The notes under the pieces were generated by a model. The model was given only the letters and a program-made list of their open reading frames with translations, had not been told where the DNA came from and searched no databases. Made by a program: the position numbers and the translations under genes. From Spirochaetota bacterium (lineage in GTDB: Bacteria > Spirochaetota > UBA4802 > JAGODF01), in contig JARKUF010000039.1 of assembly GCA_029974015.1 (NCBI GenBank), positions 1 through 48,360 of the forward strand: a stretch of DNA of 48,360 nt, written 5' to 3'. Shown piece after piece: positions 24,406 through 31,396 of this stretch. The first letter of the stretch is position 1; each line of letters opens with the position of its first letter.

Positions 24406-25683
24406 ATGATACTTCCCGAATATTATGAATTCTGCTGCAGGGTGAAAACCGTGGCGGGCCACAGGGCCCTGGAGAAAATTTCCCCCGAGCTTGTCCGCAT
24501 GAACGCGAAAAAGCCGATGATTATCACCGATAAGGGAGTCGCCGGAGCGGGGCTCATCAAGATTGTATCATCGGCAATTTCATCATCGAAAGGCGGCAAG
24601 ACTTCAGTGGGGGCGGTGTACGATAATGTGCCTCCGGACTCGGACCTTAAGATAGTCCAGGAGGTTGCAAAGCTGTACCGCTCGAAGGATTGCGATTCGA
24701 TAATAGCCGTGGGTGGAGGTTCGGTGCTTGACACAGCGAAGGGCGTGAACATCTTAGTGTCCCTCGGAGGGGACGATCTGATGCAGTATGCCGGGTCCGG
24801 CGCCGTGAAAAAGAAGTTAAAGCCCATGATAGCCGTCCCCACGACTTCGGGGACAGGTTCGGAGATGACGCTCGTTGCCGTGATAGCCGACCACGAACGC
24901 AATGTGAAGCTTCCCTTTGTGTCGTACTTCCTCCTTCCCGATGTGGCGGTCCTCGATTCGAGGATGACCAGGACGCTTCCCCCGGCCCTCACGACATCTA
25001 CGGCCATAGACGCTCTGACCCACGCCTGCGAGGCCTACACTTGCATGGCTAAAAACCCCGTGAGCGACTCCACGGCCCTGGAGGCCATCCGCCTCATCGC
25101 AGGGAATGTGCTCAATGTGGTGAAAAAACCCGGCGACCTTGAGGGCCGCCTGGCCCTGGCCAATGGCTCTGCACTTGCGGGGATGGCCTTTTCCAACTCC
25201 ATGGTGGGCCTGGTCCACATGCTTGGCCATGCCACCGGAGGGGCCTGCGGGGTCCCACACGGCGTCTGTATGAGCATCTACCTCCCCTATGGTCTGGAAT
25301 ACAACCTGCATAAAACTTCACACCTCACCGCGGAGCTTCTTCTGCCCCTGGCGGGGCCGGAGGTGTACGCCGCTACACCGAAGGCGGAGAGGGCGACGAA
25401 GGCCATTGCCGTTATACGAAAGCTGAACCAGGACCTCCATGAGGCCACGCAGGGGCGTCATGCCCGCTTTCTCAAGGAGGTAATCGACCGTGACGGCAAG
25501 CAGATGGTGCCGAAAGACGCCCTGCCCACGATAGCGAACACCGCCATGGGGGACGCGACGCAGTTTTACAATCCCGAGGACCTCGATTTCAACGACTGCA
25601 TGATGGTCCTGGAACATGCCTGGGAGGGGATCCCCCTCGATTTGAAAAAGGTGAAAAAGGGAGGGAAGGGCATCAAGTTTTAA
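24406..25683 (+). CDS. iron-containing alcohol dehydrogenase, intact
   Basis: Group III (Fe-type) alcohol dehydrogenase of 425 residues. The NAD loop GGGSVLDTAKG (about 103-113), the PTTSGTGSEMT segment, and all metal ligands are present: Asp202 and His206 in DALTHACEAY, His275 in HMLGH and His285 in VPHG. It should reduce an aldehyde to an alcohol, or the reverse, with NAD(P)H. AGAGG lies 7 nt upstream of the ATG. It is the last gene of the AOR operon, so together with AOR it could take a carboxylic acid to an alcohol via an aldehyde. Compared with the paralogue at 22656 it has an extra about 40 residues in the C-terminal half. A repeat copy follows directly. Confidence 0.92.
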   Translation: MILPEYYEFCCRVKTVAGHRALEKISPELVRMNAKKPMIITDKGVAGAGLIKIVSSAISSSKGGKTSVGAVYDNVPPDSDLKIVQEVAKLYRSKDCDSIIAVGGGSVLDTAKGVNILVSLGGDDLMQYAGSGAVKKKLKPMIAVPTTSGTGSEMTLVAVIADHERNVKLPFVSYFLLPDVAVLDSRMTRTLPPALTTSTAIDALTHACEAYTCMAKNPVSDSTALEAIRLIAGNVLNVVKKPGDLEGRLALANGSALAGMAFSNSMVGLVHMLGHATGGACGVPHGVCMSIYLPYGLEYNLHKTSHLTAELLLPLAGPEVYAATPKAERATKAIAVIRKLNQDLHEATQGRHARFLKEVIDRDGKQMVPKDALPTIANTAMGDATQFYNPEDLDFNDCMMVLEHAWEGIPLDLKKVKKGGKGIKF

Positions 25684-25688
25684 ACACA

Positions 25689-25756
25689 GGCAACCTCTTA
25701 TAACCGGGATTTCCCGCCCGCCTTCGGCGGGCGGGAAATCCCGGGTTCTTAATATG
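25689..25756. repeat. palindromic repeat copy after the ADH gene
   Basis: Starts GGCAACCTCTTATAACC, with a palindrome at about 25702-25747 (AACCCGGGATTTCCC-type arms; TTC loop) and ends TTCTTAATATGG. It lies within 10 nt of the stop codon. No T-run follows the stem, so it is not a classic terminator. Confidence 0.75.
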
Positions 25757-25803
25757 GCTTTTAGCGCAATTACCGGCGCTCTCGACAACCCCCTTTTCTT
25801 TGG

Positions 25804-25834
25804 TTGACAAATCCCCGTTTTCGGCTTTTATAGT
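25804..25834 (+). promoter_or_regulatory. possible sigma-70-type promoter for the TPR/ABC/Omp85 genes
   Basis: TTGACA (25804-25809) and TATAGT (25829-25834) are separated by 19 nt, longer than ideal. They lie about 150 nt upstream of the TPR gene; a repeat copy sits between, so the mRNA leader would contain the repeat hairpin. Confidence 0.35.
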
Positions 25835-25858
25835 GTATCCTTGCCAGTTTTAAAAAAT

Positions 25859-25978
25859 GGGGAAGTCTTTAAATATAAGGTTATAAGTTTCCCATAAAAT
25901 TTAACCACTGGCAAATTCAGCAATCAGGTTTTCCCGCCCGCCTTCGGCGGGCGGGAAAACCTGATTTTTGTGGCTGCC
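25859..25978. repeat. long-form palindromic repeat copy abutting the TPR gene
   Basis: Left module AAGTTTCCCATAAAATTTAA then CCACTGGCAAATTCAG, core 25923-25965 with ATCAGGTTTTCCCGCC arms, and right end TTTTTGTGGCTGCC. It ends two bases before the ATG at 25981. Confidence 0.8.
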
Positions 25979-25980
25979 CT

Positions 25981-27489
25981 ATGGTGAACAGGATTATTAA
26001 AATTGCCATGCCGCTGGCGTTCCTGCTGTCGGCCTTTCCGCTCTTCGCCGGATATTACGACACCGGGGTGAAGTACTTCATGCACCGGCGCTACGACGAT
26101 GCGAAGGAAGAGCTCCTGAAGGCCGTTGAGGCGAACCCCGGGAACGGGAACGCCTATTACTATCTGGGGGAAACTGAAAGGAGCCTCGGCAACTATGACA
26201 GGGCGGTCGAGTTTTACCAGAAAGCCGTGGACAACAATGCCTCCCGGAAATACTTCAAGATGTCGTACTGGAACCTCGTCGTCCTTACGGAACAGCGTGG
26301 CAACTACAACGAGCTTGTAAAAACCTGCAAAATCTTCTGGAAGCGTGCTGGCGACTCGGGGATGAAGTCGAAGGCGGAAACCCTCATCAATAAATCGATC
26401 TGGTCCGACAACACCGAGGCAGTTGAAAAATATAATCAGGGGATGAAATTCAAGATAAATTCCCCCGACGAAGCGATGAAAAATTTCCGTGAGGCGGTTT
26501 CCCTTGATTCGCGCTTCCTGGCGCCGAAATTTGAAATAGGCCTCTGGCATTACCGTAACGACCGGGTGGAGGACGCAATAGGCTATTTCGGGGAGATAGT
26601 GGGCCGCGTCCCCTTTTACGGCGATGTGCATCTCCTTCTGGGGAACATTTACTACAATCGTGGAAGCTACCGCTACGCGGTAGAACATCTCGGGAGGGCA
26701 ATTGACTACAGCCTCGTGAAGGGGGACACGGAATACGAACTTTATCTAAAACGGGGAAGCTCCTACTTTAAAATAGGCGAGCATGAAAAAGCGAAAGCCG
26801 ATCTCGATGTTGCTCGAAATATGAAGCCCCGGGAGCTGGAGCCCCTCCTGCTCCTTTCAGCGGTCCAAATTAAACAGGGGAATTACGACGAGGCGCTTAA
26901 ATCCCTCAACGCCGCGGAAAAAATGCGCCCCGGCGACGCCGGCATCCTCCTCCAGATAGGCAGTATTCATTACCGAAAAAACGACGGCAGATACGTGAAG
27001 TATTTCGACCGCCTCTACGAGGGCCTTCGGGACTCGGAAGAAAAGTCGCCGGAGGGATGCCTTCGAGCCATGGAGTTGTTAGCCAGGGCCCATTACGAGA
27101 AGTCGAACCTGGAACGGGCCCGGGCCGTCTTGAAGTTCATTTCCCCGGAAAGATGGGACGGGATCATGCGCCTTATGGCGGCCAGGACGGCCTATGGGCT
27201 TAAGGACTACTCCGGGGCGGTGGAAAATTATGAGAAGCTTTACCTGGGCAGTGAAGACTCAGCGTTCCTTGCCGCTGCCTATATACGGACGGGGAAAAAC
27301 GACAGGGCGAAGGCCCTCGTGGAACGGTATTATAACGACGAAAAATTCATGTCCCTTGCGAAAAACCACCGGGGGCTTAAGGCCGTCATCGCGGAAATAG
27401 GAAAAGAACGCCGGGCCCGTGAAACTGCGCCAAAAGAATCCGAAAAAAAACCAGACGGCACGGCCGCCATTGACCAGGGCATCCAATAA
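25981..27489 (+). CDS. exported tetratricopeptide-repeat protein
   Basis: Protein of 502 residues with a signal peptide (MVNRIIKIAMPLAFLLSAFP, cleavage after LFA) and many TPR units from about residue 25 to 440, for example YDDAKEELLKAVEANPGN, GNYDRAVEFYQKAVDNN, GEHEKAKADLDVARNMKP and GNYDEALKSLNAAEKMRP. The last 50 residues are charged and unstructured. TPR proteins of this kind are periplasmic scaffolds. There is no lipobox. The start directly follows a repeat copy and no ribosome site is visible. It is first of four close genes with a permease, an ATPase and an Omp85-like barrel, so it may scaffold that system. The next gene's possible GTG start overlaps its 3' end by 71 bases. Confidence 0.85.
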   Translation: MVNRIIKIAMPLAFLLSAFPLFAGYYDTGVKYFMHRRYDDAKEELLKAVEANPGNGNAYYYLGETERSLGNYDRAVEFYQKAVDNNASRKYFKMSYWNLVVLTEQRGNYNELVKTCKIFWKRAGDSGMKSKAETLINKSIWSDNTEAVEKYNQGMKFKINSPDEAMKNFREAVSLDSRFLAPKFEIGLWHYRNDRVEDAIGYFGEIVGRVPFYGDVHLLLGNIYYNRGSYRYAVEHLGRAIDYSLVKGDTEYELYLKRGSSYFKIGEHEKAKADLDVARNMKPRELEPLLLLSAVQIKQGNYDEALKSLNAAEKMRPGDAGILLQIGSIHYRKNDGRYVKYFDRLYEGLRDSEEKSPEGCLRAMELLARAHYEKSNLERARAVLKFISPERWDGIMRLMAARTAYGLKDYSGAVENYEKLYLGSEDSAFLAAAYIRTGKNDRAKALVERYYNDEKFMSLAKNHRGLKAVIAEIGKERRARETAPKESEKKPDGTAAIDQGIQ

Positions 27490-28357
27490 AACTCTTTTCG
27501 CGGAATACGGAAGCTCCGTGCTTCTGGGAGTCCTCTGCCTTTCCGTGGCCGCCCTTAACGGAGCCTTTTCCGGAATTAACGCCAGAGGGTTTTTTATGCT
27601 CTTTGCTGCTTCTGTATGCGCGGTGCTGTATTGGCGTCTCGTGAAAACTGAAAACGGTTTCGGCGGAGGATACATCCAGAGCGGGGAAGGCGCAATCGCC
27701 CTTCTGGGCATCCTCATCGCCATCTCCTTCCTTTTGCCGCACCGCTTATTAGCCGTGGCATGTTGCCTGGGGGCGTCCCTGGCTTACGGCTTTCTGATGC
27801 GGCTCTTTGGCCCCGGGGCCTGGGGAGGAATTTTTATGAATCTATGCGCCATAGCGGCGGGGTGGTATGTTACGGTTTCCGCGGATGTTTCTCACTCGTT
27901 CATAGAAGGGATAATTTCCGGATATTCAAGAAATGCCGCAGGATATCCCTGGGAAGGTCCGGCATATCTGCTCCTCTGCTTCGCCCTTTATGCCGCCGCC
28001 CTTGCGTTGAGAAGAGAGCTGAGGCTCTTCGCCCATGGTCAGGGGTTTTTCCTCATAACAGGTCTGGGCTACGGAGGCCTCCGGGCCGCCATTATAGCGG
28101 TCAGGGCCTTCGCGGTTTCGGGGATCGCGCTTTTCGTCGGCCTCCTGGCCGGGACGGTCGTCATAGGGCGCTCTTCGGGGATACGGGGAGAAAAAACCGC
28201 CGCCGTCGAGCTGAAAGGCTTTCTTTGGGTAACGCTTTTTCTCCAGGCCATGGTTTTCGTCTCCTCAGTTCTGGGGACGGTGCCGGCGGTCATTCTCGCC
28301 GCGGCTATTTCCTGTGCGCCCAATTTTTTCCCACGGAGGGACTACGCCCATGATTGA
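27419..28357 (+). CDS. FecCD-like polytopic ABC permease, divergent
   Basis: Hydrophobic protein of 312 residues with about eight to ten membrane helices. The best family hint is near residue 225-250, where AVSGIALFVGLLAGTVVIGRSS matches the FecCD (iron-chelate/cobalamin permease) pattern in which GxIxFVGLxxPHxxR is followed by helices; here PH is replaced by AGT. With the ATPase that follows by overlap (its ATG at 28350, this stop at 28357) it makes an importer-like pair, but no substrate-binding protein is present. The start is uncertain: GTG 27419 overlaps the TPR gene by 71 nt and has a poor ribosome site; a GTG near 27518 would be shorter. The substrate is unknown. Confidence 0.6.
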   Translation: MKLRQKNPKKNQTARPPLTRASNKTLFAEYGSSVLLGVLCLSVAALNGAFSGINARGFFMLFAASVCAVLYWRLVKTENGFGGGYIQSGEGAIALLGILIAISFLLPHRLLAVACCLGASLAYGFLMRLFGPGAWGGIFMNLCAIAAGWYVTVSADVSHSFIEGIISGYSRNAAGYPWEGPAYLLLCFALYAAALALRRELRLFAHGQGFFLITGLGYGGLRAAIIAVRAFAVSGIALFVGLLAGTVVIGRSSGIRGEKTAAVELKGFLWVTLFLQAMVFVSSVLGTVPAVILAAAISCAPNFFPRRDYAHD

Positions 28358-29120
28358 CATCATCGATCTCGGGCTGAAAATCGGCGGAGTTGAAATCCTC
28401 TCAAAGATTTCCCTCACCCTGCACGGGGGTGAAATTGTGGGCCTCTTGGGGGCGGGTGGAAGCGGGAAGTCGGCGCTTCTCAGGTCGATAGCCGGGGAGT
28501 ATAGGCGCTTTGACGGGGAAATCCTCATAGATGCCCGCCCCCTGCTGAGCTTTTCGCGGCGAGAGCTCGCGCGGACGATAACCTTCCATGCCGGGCCCCC
28601 CGAAAATCCGGAAGAGACCGTGGGGGAGTTTTTAAAGCTTGCCCGGGCCCCCTTCAAAAAGATGTTAGATCCGCTGTCCGATTACGACCTCCAGCTTGTA
28701 GACGAGTGCCTTGCGGGTTTTGGACTGGAGGAGAAATTGGACATGCCCCTCGGCACCCTTTCGGGCGCCTTTCTACAAAGGGCTATGCTCGCTTTCTGTT
28801 TCGCCAGAAACACCGATGTTCTGCTTCTCGATGAGCCAACGGCAGGCCTGGACATCCGCTCCCTGGTTTTGCTCCAGAAAATGCTGTACCGCCACGTAAT
28901 CGGGGGAAAGAAGACCGCCATTGTGGGAAGCAATGACCTGAATTTTATTGCACAGACGGCGGACCGTATTATCATCCTGGAAGGGGGGACCCCCGTGATG
29001 ATGGGAGGGGCCGAAATTATCGATACGGATACGGTAAAGCGCTTTTTCGGCATTGATGTTTTCGTATCGAAAAACGTGTACAACGGGAAACCCAATGTGC
29101 ATTTCTTTCCGGAAAATTGA
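28350..29120 (+). CDS. FecE-like ABC ATPase with altered catalytic loops
   Basis: ATPase of 256 residues. The Walker A loop GAGGSGKS (35-41) and Walker B VLLLDEPTAGLD (Asp161, Glu162) are intact. Other elements deviate: the signature is LSGAF instead of LSGGQ (138-141), the Gln of the Q-loop is not visible (TFHAGPPEN), and the switch His is Asn195 (GSNDLNF instead of HDLN). Such ATPases usually still bind ATP; their hydrolysis may be weakened. GGAGG lies 10 nt upstream of ATG 28350, which overlaps the permease stop. It probably energises the permease. An additional upstream ATG at 28314 is less likely. Confidence 0.85.
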   Translation: MIDIIDLGLKIGGVEILSKISLTLHGGEIVGLLGAGGSGKSALLRSIAGEYRRFDGEILIDARPLLSFSRRELARTITFHAGPPENPEETVGEFLKLARAPFKKMLDPLSDYDLQLVDECLAGFGLEEKLDMPLGTLSGAFLQRAMLAFCFARNTDVLLLDEPTAGLDIRSLVLLQKMLYRHVIGGKKTAIVGSNDLNFIAQTADRIIILEGGTPVMMGGAEIIDTDTVKRFFGIDVFVSKNVYNGKPNVHFFPEN

Positions 29121-29131
29121 AGGCCCACAAG

Positions 29132-30511
29132 ATGGCGGACCCGATTACCCGGACCTTGTCGGCGCGACTTTTCGAAGCTCTAAGGCCAAGGTGTCGTATC
29201 TTTTTTATGATAATAGCGGCGCTGTGTGCGGGCTTCGGGGAGATTGCTTTGCCTGAACGCTCTTTTGCGGGCACTGCCGGAAACGATTACAAATATGAAA
29301 GAGAGTACTTGCAAAGAAATCTCGACGGCTTTATAGCCATCCACGGCGATCTCACGATTAAGGAAATCCGTATTAACGGCCTTTCCAGGACCAGACGGGG
29401 ACATGTTCTGGGCCACAGCGCCTCCGGCCCGGGAAGGCCCGTCTCCACGTTTGATCCCCATGGTTTCGTGAACCGCCTTACACGAAGAAATATCTTCAGC
29501 GATATCGATATCGCCTATGCCGCCGAAGACGGCATGGCTGTGATATTGATCGACGTGAAGGAGAAGTGGACCTTAATCCCACTGCCCTTTTATTACAGCA
29601 ACAGCAATAATACCTCCTATGGATTTTTTCTCATAGAGTCCAACCTCCTGGGATACGGAAAAAGCCTCTTTTTAGGGGGGGCCGCTTCTTCTCTCGGGTG
29701 GAGCGGGAGCATAGGATACTTCGATCCGGAAATTATGAGCACCAATTTTCGGATGAGCATCTTTCTCTCGTATAAAAACAGTTTGTACCGCAATGGTGAT
29801 ATTCATGGTAATGTCTATCGTGAATACAGGTCCCGGGAACAATTTGCAAGGCTTGATTTGGGATATGCCTTCACGGAGCATTTCTCATTATTTCTTTCCG
29901 GCGCCCGGCGGAGGATTTTAACTGAGATGGATTCCGGCGCAAAATTCAATATCCCCGACTCACAGGAAGAGGCCTCCGGGGCCGTAATTGCCGATGTGAG
30001 GGACCTCGTATTTTTTGAATACTTCTACTATGGCTTATGGGGGCGCCTTGAGGCTTCCCGGCATTTTCCTACCGATGAGGCTTCCGTCGGCTATGGCACG
30101 CTTGAGGCGAGATTGGGTTACGCGAAGAGGGTCCTCTCGTACAACAGGGTGTCCCTCTTCCTGGAGGGCTTTTTATGCGATGCGCCCGAGATCGCCCTGT
30201 ACAGGATTGGCGGCAAACCGGGGTCCAGGATCCTCCCGGCGGAGATAATCGTCTCCCGCCGCCATGCCTCGGCGACGGTATCGTGGGAGCGGCCTGTGCT
30301 CCGGTATTCCTGGGGGGCCGTGACGCTTCTCGCCTTCTGGGAACAGGGGGTCTTTGATGACGGCTCCACTGGCCATTCCTTTTATGGCCCCGGGGCCGGG
30401 GTCCTTGTGTATCTCAAGCGAGTGGCATTTCCCGCCGTGAGCTTCAATTACGCGGTAAACCTCCCCACCCGGGGAGGGGAATTCAGCGCAGCAATCGGGT
30501 TTTCGTTGTAA
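29132..30511 (+). CDS. short Omp85-like outer-membrane barrel with a single POTRA domain
   Basis: Protein of 459 residues with a hydrophobic export segment (about 20-40). Residues about 70-150 look like one POTRA unit (TIKEIRINGLSRTRRGHVLG, FVNRLTRRNIFSDIDIAY, AVILIDVKEKW). The rest is a beta barrel of alternating strands (ESNLLGYGKSLFLGGAAS, RLEASRHFP, FSLFLSGARRR) ending in ...AIGFSL with a C-terminal aromatic strand. It resembles BamA/TamA-type assembly or translocation proteins, but is short; the conserved VRGF/Y motif of loop 6 may be RIGGKPGSRI here, without the RG. GAAGG lies 8 nt before ATG 29132; a TTG start overlaps the ATPase stop. It is last of the TPR-permease-ATPase set. Whether it exports, imports or assembles is unknown. 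Confidence 0.75.
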   Translation: MADPITRTLSARLFEALRPRCRIFFMIIAALCAGFGEIALPERSFAGTAGNDYKYEREYLQRNLDGFIAIHGDLTIKEIRINGLSRTRRGHVLGHSASGPGRPVSTFDPHGFVNRLTRRNIFSDIDIAYAAEDGMAVILIDVKEKWTLIPLPFYYSNSNNTSYGFFLIESNLLGYGKSLFLGGAASSLGWSGSIGYFDPEIMSTNFRMSIFLSYKNSLYRNGDIHGNVYREYRSREQFARLDLGYAFTEHFSLFLSGARRRILTEMDSGAKFNIPDSQEEASGAVIADVRDLVFFEYFYYGLWGRLEASRHFPTDEASVGYGTLEARLGYAKRVLSYNRVSLFLEGFLCDAPEIALYRIGGKPGSRILPAEIIVSRRHASATVSWERPVLRYSWGAVTLLAFWEQGVFDDGSTGHSFYGPGAGVLVYLKRVAFPAVSFNYAVNLPTRGGEFSAAIGFSL

Positions 30512-30552
30512 AAAACCTTTCCCCGCAGGCCGGGTAGGGGCAAAGTCACATC

Positions 30553-30716
30553 TGGCAAGCTCAAAAAATTTGGTTTATCCGCTCTGTTTTGGCTGGAGGA
30601 AACCTTAAGACAGTCTCAAAAAATTCGGTTTTCCCGCCCTGCTTTGGCTGGCGGAAACCTCAAGCTAATCTCTAAAATTCGGTTATTCCCGCCCGCCCTC
30701 GGCGGGCGGGAAAACA
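30553..30716. repeat. three tandem degenerate units of the palindromic repeat
   Basis: Three units begin CTCAAAAAATTTGG (about 30559), CTCAAAAAATTCGG (about 30615) and CTCTAAAATTCGG (about 30670), a period of about 55. The cores decay from TCCGCTCTGTTTTGGCTGGA to GCCCGCCCTCGGCGGGC. They fill most of the gap before the efflux operon. The last unit is the best preserved. Confidence 0.65.
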
Positions 30717-30748
30717 AAGTTTTTTTGGACTTCAAGGAAATTTTTTAT

Positions 30749-30785
30749 TTGAACTATTGACGATATTGTTCAATTGTGCTATATT
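30749..30785 (+). promoter_or_regulatory. sigma-70-type promoter overlapped by a probable TetR operator
   Basis: TTGACG (30757-30762), 17 nt, TATATT (30780-30785) form a good promoter; start near 30792, 29 nt before the regulator's ATG. TTGAAC (30749-30754) and GTTCAA (30768-30773) are a perfect 6+6 palindrome with 13-nt spacing, centred on the -35. This is the usual place for a repressor to block its own operon. Confidence 0.7.
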
Positions 30786-30820
30786 TAGTGGCATGTGCAG
30801 TCCGGCTACAGGTCCCAAAA

Positions 30821-31396
30821 ATGGTTGATTCTGAACTCGATAAAACAACCAGAAAAAACGAAATTCTTCGCACCGCCCAGGAGGTGTTTGCGAAGTATGG
30901 ATACAGGAAAGCGACAGTCGAAGAGATTGCCGAAAAGCTCGGTGTGGTGAAGAGCGCCATCTATTACTACTATCGCAACAAGCAAGACCTCTTCATGGCG
31001 GTCCTTGAGCACGAGGCAGTCCATTTTTTCGAGAACATCAGGGGCCTCCTCGATCCCGATGCAACGGTGGAAGACAAGCTTTTGGTCTACGCCCGCCAGA
31101 TGATACGGCACCATCAGGATTTCATCAATCTCTACAATCTCACCATGGATGAAATATTTCAGAATTACGAGGGGCTGGTCCGAGTAAGGAACACATTACT
31201 TGACAGGAACATGGCCCTTGTGGCGGAGATTCTTAAGTCGGGAGGCCCCGCCGGCTTCGATATTAAGCAATCCTCCCGGATTTTTCTTTTCACTCTGGGG
31301 GGAATTTTCCATAATTACCTGCTTGAGAAAAAGCCGGTCCCCGATGCCGTCCTTACTTCGTTCGTATCGATATTTTACGGAGGGCTTTATCGATGA
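30821..31396 (+). CDS. TetR/AcrR-family repressor of the efflux operon
   Basis: Regulator of 191 residues. The N-terminal helix-turn-helix matches the family (EILRTAQEVFAKYGYRKATV, EEIAEKLGVVKSAIYYYY, NKQDLFMAVL) and the C-terminal helical ligand-binding domain is divergent as usual. It is the first gene of an operon with TolC, adaptor and RND genes; its stop (TGA, 31394-31396) overlaps the TolC start. The promoter at 30757-30785 puts transcription start after a GTG at 30776, so ATG 30821 is the real start. The operator overlaps the promoter. It probably represses its own operon until an efflux substrate binds. The ligand is unknown. Confidence 0.9.
   Translation: MVDSELDKTTRKNEILRTAQEVFAKYGYRKATVEEIAEKLGVVKSAIYYYYRNKQDLFMAVLEHEAVHFFENIRGLLDPDATVEDKLLVYARQMIRHHQDFINLYNLTMDEIFQNYEGLVRVRNTLLDRNMALVAEILKSGGPAGFDIKQSSRIFLFTLGGIFHNYLLEKKPVPDAVLTSFVSIFYGGLYR

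Noticed and set aside
20734..25683. Operon as acetogenic or bioenergetic acetaldehyde pathway
   Set aside because: Possible, but no acetyl-CoA or phosphotransacetylase gene is present and the SCP2-like gene points to a hydrophobic substrate; left as the alternative.
17883..25978. GC-rich hairpins read as intrinsic terminators
   Set aside because: On both strands A-runs rather than T-runs follow the stem, so they do not fit rho-independent termination.
30553..30716. Three tandem units as a CRISPR or operator array
   Set aside because: They are decayed copies of the dispersed palindrome, with different cores and no spacers.
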